NCBI RefSeq assembly: GCF_014633365.1
Contig: NC_068349.1
Location: 35,478,753-35,542,752 of the forward strand
Source: Diospyros lotus
Taxonomy: Eukaryota; Streptophyta; Magnoliopsida; Ericales; Ebenaceae
Direction of reading: 5' to 3'
Length of the DNA stretch: 64,000 bases
The position numbers were made by a program, and so were the translations under genes. Below are positions 1 through 11,654 of the stretch, piece after piece. The notes beneath the pieces are model-generated. The model worked only from the letters and a program-made list of their open reading frames with translations. It did no database searches and had not been told where the DNA came from. Each line of letters begins with the position of its first letter. The stretch's first letter is position 1.

Positions 1-528
1 AAAATCGAGAGCACGAGCGACAAGAGATCGCGCTAGGTCGGTAATCCCAAATTAATTTAAAATCAAATTTTCCACTACATCCAAATTTATTTATTTTTTT
101 CTTAAGCTTTGCCTACAAAAATTAAAAAATCAAATTCCAACTATTAAACATATATATTTTTTCATTCACACATGCATAACACCAACTAATGTTATGTTAA
201 ATGCAATTTTTTTTTTCTTAACCCTTCCTTCCCCATCTCTTTCTTTCTCATCACTATTACACCATTGTGTTAACTCTTTCTTTATCCTTTCTCTCCTCTA
301 TCTCTCTCTATCTTTATCACAATCTCAAATCCATGTTTTTTGGTGGCATGGCTTAGTGCATGTAAATTTTTGCTTTCTATCTCTCTATTTTCAACATTTT
401 CTCGAGAAATTAAAGTGAAAATGGAGTAGTTTGATTTAATCAATTCTAAAGTCTTTTTCCTTAAAATTTTAAATTCGAGCTGGGTAATATAAAATCTAGA
501 TTGCTTGTTTCTTGAAATTATATATAAA
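1..528. other. AT-rich intergenic DNA, no gene seen
   Basis: The short open frames here are low-complexity (poly-T and CT runs read as Ser/Leu/Phe). I see no splice-linked exon, RNA gene or terminal repeat. Confidence 0.6.
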
Positions 529-2040
529 GGAAAGCAGAAATTTGGTTTAACCAAACTTACTGAATTGAACAAACTGAACTTATCGGTTCAGTTCGATTCT
601 TTTCATGCAATGGCTCGGTTCAGTTATATTTCTTAAGAAGTTTAGGTAGTGTTCTTTTTGTGTTTGAGTTTTGAATTCATTTTCAGTTTTGTGTTTTGAG
701 TGTCTGTTTTGAAATTTTTAAAAACGCTTTCTTTTTGTCATTCTGAAAAATTGTTTCTTAAAATGAAAAACTGGAAAACACGTTTACTTTAAGATTTTGA
801 AAAAATGTATTTTATAATATTTTGTTAAATAACTTTGATTTAAAATAAATTATAAATATTTATTAATAAATTATAAATTTAATTCAAAGCCATTAAACTA
901 TAATTCAAGAGATAATTGATAATTTAATTTTAGAAATGAAAGAAAGTAATTATAAATTACAAAATAACATAACATTATCAAGGTATAATCCAAAAATTTA
1001 AAAATATTTTTAAAAAAATTAATACAAAAGAATTATATTACATATTTAATTTAATATTTAAATAAAATAAAACAAAAAAATCAAATCGCATAGAGAGGAG
1101 CCATAACAAGTAGGAAGAAATGAAGAGAGGAGGAAGGAGACCGGGGGGGAGGGATCAACGACGGTGGGCGGTGGCGGGCGCAGTGCTAGGGTTTTGGTCA
1201 ACGGCGGTAGGCAGTGGCAGGCCAGAAGAGAAGAGAGGAGGAATGAGATGGGGGGCGATCAACGGTGGTGGGCGGTGGCGTCAGTCGCAATCCGAGGGTT
1301 TGTGATGGGGGCGGTCGACAACGGTGGTCGTTGTGGTGGTGGCGGAAGCGATTGGCGGCGGTGATGGTGTGGTGGAAGCTTAGAGAGGAGAAAGGAGATG
1401 GTGGGCCAGAAGCTCAGCTCAGCGATGGCGGTCGACGGCCAGAAGAAAAGAGAAGCAAAAATGGAAAAGAGATGAGAGAGAGAGGAGAGGTCTGGGTCTC
1501 TACAGCGGGTGGGTGGGGGGGTTGATTGCGTTTTCCGTGTTTTGATATTTTCAGTGTGTTTTCACTGAAAACACGCAAAACGACTTTGTTGTTTTGGATT
1601 TCCTTTACAATTTTTTTTCTTGTTTTCAAAAACATATTTTAAAAATAGAAAAGAGAACGCGTTTTCAGTGTTTTGAAAAATTGAAAACTCAAAACATGTT
1701 GAAAACAGCAAAGAGAACATGCCCTTAGTTTTTTATTTTCGTTTCGATTTTCTTTGTCAAAATAACAGAACCAATCGACGTATAAAATGATGTTATTTTT
1801 TTAAATCTTTTATTGAGTTGGTGCTTGAACTTTATAATCAGTTTTCAATTTTTTTTTTTTTTTTGTGTCAACCAGTTGGTTCGATTTCTTTGATCTATCA
1901 GAAGGTTCAATTTTTGTTTCAAGTAATGTTAAGTTATTTGGTCTAATTAGTCAATTCGGTTCGATTGTCTCTTGATTCGATTAATTCAGTTAGCTAATTT
2001 CATTTAGTTCAGTAATCGAATCGACCGTTTACATACCCCT
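529..2040 (-). repeat. Dispersed GGTTCGGTT-rich repeat, copy split by an insertion
   Basis: Segments 529-644 and 1728-2040 together match, in reverse orientation, the repeats at 40624-41062 and 45950-46312. They share a TTTGGTTTA-type end, GGTTCAGTTCG-type motifs, a block around an ATTATTTTGATAT core, and a closing segment rich in AATCGA. The two halves are separated by the TIR element at 645-1727. No protein is encoded. The family is probably a non-autonomous element, but its ends are not sharp enough to classify. Confidence 0.55.
645..1727. mobile_element. Non-autonomous DNA transposon with GC-rich interior
   Basis: The left end reads GGTAGTGTTCTTTTTG. The reverse complement of the right end reads GGGCATGTTCTCTTTG and continues into similar GTTTTGAGTTTTC-type sequence, so the termini are imperfect inverted repeats extending over some tens of bases. 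The outer parts are AT-rich. The middle (about 1110-1530) is strikingly GC- and GGTGG-rich, with imperfect direct repeats of about 100 bp built on an ATCAACGRYGGTGGGCGGTGGCG theme. The open frames there are Gly/Arg/Trp-rich and look like by-products of the repeat. The target-site duplication is not clear, so the superfamily (hAT or Mutator-like) is open. Confidence 0.5.
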
Positions 2041-2840
2041 AATTATATGTTGATTTAAGATTATTTGGGAGGTTACATATATTAAAACATTAGCCTCTTA
2101 ACTAAAATGGGTTTCTAATAAATAAAGAATTAGTGGTCAAATATTCCCAAATTCCATAGTGGGGTTGCTTGGGCGCATTTAACCCTCTTTTTTATTCAAC
2201 AAATCTGTAGTGGACAATTTATTTTTTGGTACATATATATTCATGTCTATATGCATGCTTCCAAATAACCTAGCAGGAAAGAGATAAATGGGGGCAGAAA
2301 TTTGCTACAAGAGATAGGGGTTGCCATCACTGAAAAACAAAAACAAAAGGAAGAGTAGATTAGTTAGCAGGGACAGATTTAGGGGAGGACTGAACTGGCC
2401 TTCAGCTCGTGCCAATTTTCCCGGACATCAATATATATTTATATATACACCTCAACTAGTCACCCACCCAGGCCTCTGCCCACCCCACCTAGCCCACTGT
2501 TCACCTGCTCTTTAAATTAATTAGCAAAGGTAATTGAAGACCATAGAACAACAGCCACTATATTGCCACTGAGAATTGAAACACCACTTGTTCTAGATTT
2601 AGCTTGAGTTTGTTTTTGGTTTTTTCAACAAATGTGATGATTTGCTACTTTTAATTGAAGAATCAATGAATTTACTAAACTATCTTGAAGGACGATGAAG
2701 ATAGTTTCATGGTTGTAATATTCTTCCATTTGCCTCCAAACCCTATCTGGATGGAGCATTGAGGAACCTGATCGACCCCATATGTGATGGGGTTCAACCT
2801 TGCTAGGGATTCAACCTCATTGATTCTGCAAATGAGAGAG

Positions 2841-2843
<3 letters not shown>

Positions 2844-2872
<29 letters not shown>
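2844..2872. repeat. (GA)n microsatellite
   Basis: Uninterrupted GA dinucleotides, about 14 units, in intergenic DNA. Confidence 0.9.
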
Positions 2873-2875
<3 letters not shown>

Positions 2876-4378
2876 GAGAAGGGAAAGAGAGAAAGAGCAT
2901 AGAGAACAGTTCATTAGCGAGGATTGATGATCTAACTATCATTAGACCATTAGTATTGAGTAGTAGAAAAAAGAAAAAATGATATAAAAGGATGGTTGAG
3001 GAGAAAAAATGATGTAAGGGGATTGGTGTTATGAGAGAGGATGTAGTCTAAATACAAGGACAAAATGGTCCGTTCAAATGATGACTGAGAAAAGAAATGA
3101 GAAATTAATATAGAAAACAACATAATTGTTATATTATTCACGTCAAACAACATAACAATTGCCCAACGCAAGCAATTTGAGAGAAGGTCGTGGGCCCCAT
3201 GTAGTGGTGGTGCCCACACACCACCCTCTGATAGTCCGTGTTGGAAACATTTAGCAACATATCAACCTTCTAGAAAATACAAACCATGTTATGGAGAGTT
3301 CTACTCTTTCAAAGAGAGAAATGACGAACAAAAATTTTTCTTGGAAGTATTTTTTTTTTGTGCTTAAAGTTGAAATCGGCAAAAAAACAAAAAAGCTACC
3401 TAGATAAGGGATGCATTGAGCAACTAGTCGGGATGCATTGAGCAACAAGTCAAGTGACTAGTTCGAACGAAGAGACATAATAGAGAAGAACAACCACACC
3501 CCATCTACAAAAACAAAAACAAAACAAACACCCAATCTAGGAGAAGGCCTCAAATAGAACTCTTAATTAAGCCTAACTCTTATTAGAAATCTAAGTGTAA
3601 ACGTGTAATTTTAATTAACTCTTGAATTGATATGAAAAAGATTCATCTATTTTTTCTTTTATAAAAAAACAACCAGAATGTTAGGGAGTGGTTTATATGC
3701 ATATATTAGCAAAATTTTTGGATATTAATTAAGGGTTCGATTTTATATCTGTGCAAACGATCGAGACAAATAATTAGTTGAATTTCCCATTTATCTTAAA
3801 TTGCTTTACATTTAAACTATGTACCATTTCTTTACACTAGAAACAATGATATAGTACATATATATATAATTCATTGATCATCTCATAACCAGATAATTTG
3901 CAACAAACTTAATGCATGCTTAATCGACAAATAAGATTAGTGATAAGATTAGTGTTTGTTCACTGTCGATTCTTTTCTTGTTATAAGGGTTTCTCAATCT
4001 CACTTTGGTCTTTTTTATTTCTCATTTTTTCCCTATTTTTTTTCTTAGCTACCCATTAATTAGTACTTGTGAAACAAAACAGTTACATCATAATGCACAA
4101 TTATCAAATCGTATAACGTTTGTCAATTGTCGTTATTATTCATCTATCACTATCATGATTTATAATTTTGTAAGAAGATCTAACCCAACACTTTGAGACA
4201 CATTATTGTCCTTCTATTTCCTCCAGCACTTAGTATATCTCTGCTCCTCTAGTGGTCGAGAACAAATACAAGAAATAAGTCAAACACTAACTAACCACAT
4301 AATGTTCCAAAAGTTTATAGCCCATTTACATTTTTTTATTTTACAGTAACTCATATATAGTTAATCCCCTATCCTTTA

Positions 4379-4380
<2 letters not shown>

Positions 4381-4414
<34 letters not shown>

Positions 4415-4432
4415 CACATATATATATATATA
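4381..4432. repeat. Compound (CA)n-(TA)n microsatellite
   Basis: About 13 CA units followed by CACTCACACTCA and about 7 TA units. Confidence 0.9.
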
Positions 4433-4805
4433 TTGGATATATGTAAAAGAAATATATATATGTATATATGTGTGATACAGATGCAAGCACATAGCCTATA
4501 AATGGATTTTGCAGAAATATTTAAATGACAGATTGCAAAAGTAGTGAATCACAAGACCCAGATGGGAAGAAGAGATTCAAACATGATCATCACAAGCTCA
4601 GTGGGAGTTTTTTAAGGAATTCATCAGGCGTTGAACTTCGCAAAGATCCATGTTTATCAAATGTCCTACAATCAATAAGAGAAGCCAAGCAAACAATGCA
4701 AACCTTTGAAGAGTCCCCATGAAAGATAGGAAAAAAAAGAACCCTAGCGATAGGAAGATGGAGAAAGATTTAACATATAGAAACCCCAACAGCTTCACTT
4801 CTTAA

Positions 4806-4904
4806 TCAGTAAGGGAACACCCCCACGTTGGCTGGAGGAAGAAACCCATCTTTGATGAGAACATCTTCTCCTTCCTACACATTCAAAGACAACAATTTTA
4901 AAGA

Positions 4905-4950
<46 letters not shown>

Positions 4951-6272
4951 AGGGAGAGGCAGAGAGAGGTTTGACAGTACTTGCTGGCGCACGTTAGATT
5001 TCTTCACAGGTTGGTCAGGCGAAAGTCCGAAGTGAATGTGTGGGAAGTGAGCCCACTGGAAAGAAAGCATCAAATGGACATGAGAATCAAAGAAAATTGA
5101 AATAAAATATTAAATATGATGAGCTGCTGTGAAATGAACTAAAAAGAATGGGAAAAAAAGCCGAACCCTAGTTTTTCCTTGGCGAAGGAAAATAAAGGAA
5201 ACCTTAGCTAGCTAGTTAATGCAAAAGGAAACCCTAGATGAGATGATATATATATATATATAGCTAGAAGGCTATGGGATTATGTTCTTTTAGGTCTTAC
5301 ATTCTTTGCAGCTGTACTGAAAGCCTCCCTGTGACTTATATCGGGATTTCCAGCTTTGATTCGTTGGATCTCGTCCCTAGAATTTCATATACAAGTGTCA
5401 ATATCATTCTCACACATATAAAAACAACTCTACACCTGTAAAAGAATTCTATATATATCTGTGTGTGTGTGTGAAATCTTTTATGGATGGAGATATTGCT
5501 GCTGAAATTGGGGCTTGAATTGGGCAGCTCGTTTTGGTTTTCACAATCATCTGCCCCCAATTTCTGACAGTAACATTATTATTCATTTATTATAATATAA
5601 AAAAATTGCTCTAATATTAATTTTTTTAAAAATATTTTGTCATTCATATAAATCAATTATATGAGTTCTTGAAGTAATTAAGAACAGCATCATCTTGTTA
5701 AGGGTCCATTTGGATACAGTCAATTAATCGTTTCATTTATCATTTTGAATCTGAAATTTGAAATTTGTTGTATATAATGGATTTTTAAATCTAAAAAATA
5801 GAGGAAATTGAAATCCCCACAAGAGAGCGTTATTTGAAATAAAGAATTTAAGATACAATTATTTTAAATTATAATTTCAAAAAAATGTAATGTATGACAT
5901 TGTATGCTATTATATATATACATATATTGTATGAAAAGTATAAAATATATACTAAAACCATAAGCATTGTATTTTATTCCCTGCACCATTTCCATTATTG
6001 TCATGATGAACAGTAGGAATGTTATTAACAAAAGATCATGAGCTAAATCCCTCATTTTATCATTTAAGAACTAACCCTAGTTTGAAAAGACACACACACA
6101 GGTGCATGCAATGACAAAAGGTCAGTATTATTACTTACTTGATGAATCGGTTGTAAGCGGAGGGGACTCTCTGTCTTTTCTCCGGAGCTGAATATGGACA
6201 GACATACACAGACAAACAGACAGACAAGTTAAAATCACCTCGCTGACTTTTCTACTGATTATTGGATTTCCT

Positions 6273-6308
<36 letters not shown>

Positions 6309-7711
6309 ATCATTTCATCATTACCCAGCTGTGTATTCTTATCTATCTATCTTTTCTCTATGTTGCATATACACTTTCTTAATTTCCGGGGGAGAAATCT
6401 CCATGTTCGGTTCAGAAAATAAGCTTTCATATCTTAAATGAACTTGAAAGCTTCTTCTTTTGTCTTACTTTTTCTGGGTGCTTTTTCCCTTTATTTTCCT
6501 TAATTTTTTCACTTCCCCAAGTAGTCAAGTGTTGAGAAACAAATGAAAAAACAAATTAATTAAATATGAACATAAATCAGGAATTGTTTCTAGGGTTTTC
6601 GATGATTGTCGGAATGCAACCCGGATAAAGTTGCAGATCTGAAAGTCGCTTTCTTGAGGTACAGAACATATATAACGAAAATATGAGGAAGAGGAAACTA
6701 AAGAAAGCTTGAGAGAAAGTTGAAGAGGGAACGGGACACTCTTCAAACAGGAAATAAAGTTGAGGCACTGTTAGAAAGTAAACTAAATCTAAGTTCTTTG
6801 AACAAACTCTCGTAATTGGTTAAGAAACCACTGTGTTCAGAAAAGGCTAGCTAGAGTTGAAGGTATAGCTCCTAGTGAAACAATTTCTTACTGTTGAAGA
6901 TGAAGATTAATGAAATTAGCCCAAAAGATCACAGCACTGAAGCGAAAACAACAACGAAATCAAAAGATCAATGTGAATAATCTCACGTCGATTAGCAGGT
7001 GGGAGCTTAGGAATCTCATCGATTCCACGAACCGGCACCGACTCATTTGCATTATTAGGCTGATTGATCAACAAGTTAGTCGACGAGCTTCGAAACTCTT
7101 CCTGGGAACATGCACCAGATCACCATAGCCAACAACAAACGGAACATAACCCAGAAAACACAGTCAGATTAAACACAAATCATGACATGAAACTAGCCTT
7201 CCTATAAGTTCTACAAGTTGTGAAAACCCTAATCTAATTTTCAAGATTTACCAGAAGATTCTGAGGAGAAAAGAGAGAATGGCCAAGATGGAGGTGATGA
7301 TTGGGCGTGGGAAACAGAAGGCCTGGGGTGTTCACTGACAAGAGATTGGTGCAGTGGCCGCATCGAACCGTCACCGTCTTGAACAAGCTAGAGCAAGGAA
7401 CACTTACCTGCATAAAACCCAGTGTTCATATTCAAGATTCCTTTTCATCCTCGTCTTTTTTGTATTCGTTTGTCTACTATATAAAGGTGTAGTCTTTGTA
7501 CATTGAAGAAATCAACGAAATACGAATCAATTTGTCATAGAAACATCCATTCAAGGACGGAAAAGAGGGAAGGGGAGAAAGCGATATATACCGCGAGGAC
7601 GGTGTCGCAGAAGTTGCAGTGAACGTAACAGAGCTGCTCGGAGGTGGGAGGAGGAGGCGGGTGGTGGTGGTCCGGCGGGAGGACAGATGAGGAGGAAGAG
7701 GAAGAGGACAT
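4806..7711 (-). CDS. FIL: YABBY transcription factor, FIL/YAB3 type (7 exons)
   Basis: Abaxial-identity transcription factor acting in the nucleus of lateral-organ primordia (family knowledge). Coding exons on the minus strand: 7592-7711, 7252-7407, 6987-7101, 6139-6187, 5301-5376, 4981-5055 and 4806-4874. All introns are GT-AG and all phases agree, giving 219 aa. A Ser/His/Pro-rich N-terminus precedes a C2C2 zinc finger (Cys32-x2-Cys35 and Cys56-x2-Cys59). The HMG-like YABBY domain spans about residues 131-183 and includes [11 protein letters not shown] and [11 protein letters not shown]. The tail [11 protein letters not shown]...NVGVFPY is typical of the FIL/YAB3 clade and separates it from YAB2, YAB5, CRC and INO. 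Length is close to Arabidopsis FIL (about 229 aa). Residue 45 is Cys where Tyr is usual. The start is the ATG that opens the Ser run. Family placement is firm; FIL versus YAB3 rests partly on the GOS12 neighbour. Confidence 0.95.
4907..4944. repeat. (GA)n tract inside FIL intron 6
   Basis: About 18 GA units lie in the 106 bp intron 4875-4980. On the FIL transcript they read as CT, next to the 3' half of the intron, so they may lengthen the polypyrimidine stretch. Confidence 0.9.
6276..6304. repeat. (CT)n tract inside FIL intron 3
   Basis: About 14 CT units within the intron 6188-6986. They read as GA on the FIL strand, close to exon 4. Confidence 0.9.
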
Positions 7712-7855
7712 GTTTTGGTTTTGATGATTCCTTTCTTCCTTCCTTCCTTCCTCTTTGATTTGACTGATGGACAGATGATCTGAACTGGGGGGATTTTGTT
7801 GAATGATGGACAGATTAACCACCTCGGATCTGATCTTCGCAAGGGCAGAATTTTT

Positions 7856-7892
<37 letters not shown>

Positions 7893-8888
7893 TTATCAAC
7901 AATATACAATCAAAGAAAGGAGAGTATAGGAGAAGACCTAGCTATGAGTAACTAGCTAGCTAGCTAGGTTGCAAGAAATTAAAAGTGCCATTTTTAACTA
8001 GAAAAACCACTCTTTATAGCGTAACGGATAAAGTCATTATACCCTTTAAACTTAATTAGTAAATGTCAAGTGACCTTGCACCACTTAAAATGGTAGCATT
8101 TAGAGACTTATGGGACTTAAACTCATATCTCATGCATGCTCACAAGTGCTTTTGACCTATATATTGATGGGCTACTAGACCCCAATATTGGTCTTTCAAA
8201 ATTGGTAATATCACACTCAAAATTATTGGGTAATTATAAAAAGAAAGCAACTATGTTTTAAAATGTTTTTTTTTTTCTTTAACTAATGCCCACGTGTGAC
8301 CTTTTCACTAGCATCTAGGGGTGTGGTACATTAGTGGAGAGGTGATGCATGGGCTTTACAGGCCACGTCATTTAGTTAATTCATATTTTTTAAAATCACG
8401 TCGTTTAAATGAATTGAAAAATTTAAAAGTTTGGTACATAATATTGAAAACAAGATAAAAATTAGATTTTTTGTATAATTAACCCTAATTATTCTATAGA
8501 ATTATATTATAGTTAACTGGTTTTTGTTTTATTTGCATAAAGAAATTATACACAGCTAAAATTAATGTATAGAATTCTATATAGAATGATATGATTTATT
8601 AAAGATTATACATTCATTAATAACTAAAATACTTATCAAAGTAACTCTGAATTACAAAAAAATTACTCATACATTATTCTAAATTAACATTTTTTTTTTG
8701 TAAAGAGAAAAAGGGAGAATCTATCAAAATACAAACTTGCAAAGAAAAATCCTGTCAAAGTGAATTTTATATATTTTGTGTATATAATATGATGCTTTTA
8801 TATGAATTTTGGACAAAGTTATGTATAATATAATTTTTTTTCTTCTTGTAGTATATGTTATATATATATATATAGATCATTAATTCAT
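7712..8888. promoter_or_regulatory. FIL upstream region with CT-rich leader
   Basis: A (GA)n tract at 7859-7887 reads as (CT)n on the FIL strand about 150 bp before the ATG, a common plant 5' leader feature. GCTAGCTAGCTAG lies near 7955-7966. No TATA box could be assigned with confidence. The rest is AT-rich with no other gene. Confidence 0.45.
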
Positions 8889-9642
8889 GTGTGGCAAAAC
8901 TCATATTTTTGTTCTTGTATTTTCACTTTTTTTTTATGTGGTCATTCGAATTTTTGTTGTTTCCATTACACCTATATACCTGCATTTTTGAGTTAATTCA
9001 ACCCTTGTAGTTTGACCTTTAATTTTTTCATGTGACAACCTGAACTTTTCGTTGTTTTGATTACACTCCTATACTTACATTTTCTAGTCAATTTAAACCT
9101 TATACTTTAATATGTAAAAAAAAAGTAAAGTGGGATAAGTTAGCACTTTGCGGGGGAATTTTAAGTGATTTGTTCTGTTGGAAACATTACTAACAACTGT
9201 CTTCTTTCGTTCTCGTACTCTCCTACTTTTTTCACCAAACATATTATGATCCTTTAGACATGATCAGACAAGATAGCATCAACCTATTGAAAGAAATTGC
9301 AAGTACCATTTGTCTACAATTTTTGTAAAATTACAAATCTATTAATAAGAAAACCCTAAATTTACAAAAATAAAGAGAGTAAGCTGATAGAAACAAAGAG
9401 AGACAGAGGGAGATAAAGCCAAAGTACTGACTCATCCCATTTTACATTTTTTTTTTACACATCAAAATATAGAAATTAAAAAATGTATGTACATAAGTGT
9501 AATTAAAATAATAAAAAATTTGAATTGTCACACAAAAGAAATTAAAGTATAAGAGTTACATTAACTAAAAAATATAAGTTTAAATGTGTAATTAAAATAA
9601 AAAAAATAAAAATACAGTAACAAAAATATTAGTGTAGCCATT
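8889..9642. mobile_element. Foldback MITE with long inverted arms
   Basis: Left arm (about 8889-9140) and right arm (about 9428-9642) are long imperfect inverted repeats. The left outer end carries TCATATTTTTGTT and the reversed right end TAATATTTTTGTT. Further in, both arms carry ATTACAC..CTTATAC blocks and an AAAGTGGGAT/AAATGGGAT stretch. There is no coding capacity. The target-site duplication is not resolved. Confidence 0.6.
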
Positions 9643-9765
9643 TATTGGTGGCACAAGTTGGTCCATCATCCATGCAGCATGTATGTTATACAATACAAGG
9701 GGAGGGCCATAGGGTTAGACAGAGAAGACAGGCAGAACCAAATGTATGGTTGCCATTCCCGATGT

Positions 9766-9986
9766 GTATATGTGTCTGTGTGTGTGTGAGAGAGAGAGAG
9801 CGAGCGAGAGAGAGAGAGAGAGGAGCGGCAGAGATGGGGGGGAAATTTTAAGCAGTGAGAAAGGGACGTATGCATGGGGGTGATTAAGCTTTGGCTCATT
9901 CTGCTGTTGTTTTCACAGTAAATGAGAGCAAGCTTTCTATATATATATATATATGTATATGTATATGGATCTATATATATATATGT

Positions 9987-10025
<39 letters not shown>
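9766..10025. repeat. Microsatellite cluster (GT, GA, TA, CT)
   Basis: A run of (GT)n then (GA)n near 9775-9822, (TA)n near 9940-9985 and about 19 CT units at 9988-10025. The open frames across it encode only Ser-Leu, Arg-Glu or Ile-Tyr repeats and are not genes. Confidence 0.9.
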
Positions 10026-10028
<3 letters not shown>

Positions 10029-10885
10029 CCCGTGTTTGTGTTTGCCTTTGCAACCCTTTTCTCGGTTTCCAAACCCTTGGACATATTGCAGGCTTTTACC
10101 ACAAAATTTAAATTCAGGATTAATGTTGGGCTTCATTTTAACCACATATACACATATAAGGATAAAGATTAATTATAAGAACTAATATTATTAGGGATTT
10201 TTGTTTTTGAATAATCAGTTGCTGATTTGACCCCTCAGGGTCCCCCTTTCCTTTCACACAGAGATACGTAGTTGTCAGTGGTAACAGAAAGCCAGACATC
10301 CTTTATTTAAAAACAATCCTAATTTTGTCCCTCATGTAAAGTTCCATTCTTTCTCTGGCTGACCCAGTTGCTTCATCCCCACCCCCCTCAGTCACTTTAT
10401 CAAAATTTTTCACGTTGCAAAGGCAAAGGGGTTTGGGTTTTTGGTTGCAATCTGCTGCAGATATAGCTAGCTAGCAAGCTACTAACCCTAAATCTGCTAA
10501 TTTATTGAGAAAGATGACTGTTTTTTTCCTAACTTGCTTGAGAATTGAGAACTGAGAACTATCACATCCACTCCCATTAGGGCTGCTCTCCACTTCCCCA
10601 AACATGCCCTTAAAAGGTAAAAGTTCACCCTTCTTTAAAGAATCCATGCATGCATGCATGCATGTATGTATGGTTGTTTGGCAGGTCCAGGTTGTGTGTA
10701 TTATGAAATTAGGGTTTCTAATTAAATAAAGAAGAGAAAGAAGTAAGAAACCTGTTTCTGAATTATGCCACATTTGTCAAGGGATCCAAGGGGACTGGTA
10801 GTAAAGAATCTTGTTCTTTTCCCAATCAAGCATTAGTGGGATTAGAAACCAAACTCATAATCTCGAAATCATCGCAAGATAATTA
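10026..10885. other. Intergenic DNA, no gene seen
   Basis: A short ATGC/ATGT tetranucleotide run at about 10645-10671 is the only structure seen. The 100 aa minus-strand frame at 10471-10773 has no recognisable domain. Confidence 0.55.
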
Positions 10886-10897
10886 ATCTTTTACACC

Positions 10898-11138
10898 ATT
10901 AGGTGTAAAAGGTGAAATCCCTCATCTTAAGGGCCCCCTACACACTGCTCCACGCACATGGGAGGGATTAATCACGGTACACGACAGCGCACCAGGTAGG
11001 AGACACAGTGCATGGTGCCCACAAAGAACCACCCCCACAGGAGGGTGAAACTCCCACACTGCGGCTACCATAATTCGAACCTGCATCCTTAGATGCAATC
11101 TGCTACCTGAGAACCAACCGTGCTATGCTCGTGGGGGC
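10898..11138 (-). mobile_element. tRNA-derived SINE with target-site duplication
   Basis: On the minus strand the element opens with an A-box-like TAGCACGGTTGG, followed about 40 bp on by a B-box GGTTCGAATT, the spacing of a pol III internal promoter. A GC-rich body follows. Imperfect direct repeats flank it: ATCTTTTACACC at 10886-10897 and ATCTTTCACACC at 11139-11150 (11 of 12 match). No intact cloverleaf is formed, so this is a SINE and not a tRNA gene. Confidence 0.75.
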
Positions 11139-11262
11139 ATCTTTCACACCCTTTCTACCATATTAAATTACCATCTTCAGTAGTCATTAATTAAGTCATC
11201 GAGTCCCAAGAAAAAGTGACTGGACCTATATATATATGATATCTTTGGACAAATTAAATTGG

Positions 11263-11654
11263 GTGAAAGGCATATTTATGCACCTAAATTAGGCCAAAAG
11301 CATATTTATGCCTCTACGATTGTGTGTCTCATTCGTTTCATAAGACATGCTACCCCTAACTTAGCTCCATCTTTGATCTCCCTAGACAACAGGGTGATCA
11401 TCAACTCTAGCACATTAGTAACTTGTCTGACCCAACCAGTCTATGTAGCCCAACTGGAAGAGATCATAGGAGATGTTAGAGAGAGAAAAGACGCAAATGA
11501 AGGAAATACAACACAAGAGGGAGGTGGAGTTGATGAGACACCAGAAAACTGTCATGACATTAGTGTGCGTTCATATCACTTGCTGACCAGGTTTAAATGA
11601 GTGATTTTATACAGTTAAGCAACACATTTAAAATTATGAAAAGTTTAGGAACGC
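11263..11654. mobile_element. Possible short inverted-repeat element
   Basis: The left end carries GGTGAAAGGCATATTTATG and the reversed right end GGTTAAAAGCATATTTATA, followed in both by CCTAAA-type sequence. A 113-codon frame inside (11259-11600) has no domain and starts at a non-ATG codon. Ends and duplication are uncertain. Confidence 0.35.

Larger units (their letters stand above)
2041..4805. other. Intergenic DNA downstream of FIL
   Basis: No coding exon was found. The segment holds a (GA)n tract at 2844-2872 and a CA/TA microsatellite at 4381-4432, otherwise AT-rich sequence. The part nearest 4805 is probably the 3' untranslated region of the minus-strand FIL gene. Confidence 0.6.

Noticed and set aside
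7477..7902. 141-codon minus-strand open frame over FIL exon 1
   Set aside because: It is a shifted reading of the FIL leader and exon 1. The frame with CYVHCNFC and correct splice phase is the real one.
7535..7909. CT-rich leader read as part of the FIL protein from an upstream start
   Set aside because: The upstream frame is Ser-Leu repeat from the (CT)n tract. The ATG at 7711 gives the expected YABBY N-terminus.
9645..10185. Several long open frames on both strands
   Set aside because: They encode microsatellite products (Ser-Leu, Arg-Glu, Ile-Tyr repeats) with no domain.
11020..11130. tRNA-like A and B boxes
   Set aside because: No cloverleaf can be formed and flanking duplications mark it as a SINE.
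11259..11600. 113-codon plus-strand frame
   Set aside because: Non-ATG start, no domain, and it lies within an inverted-repeat structure.
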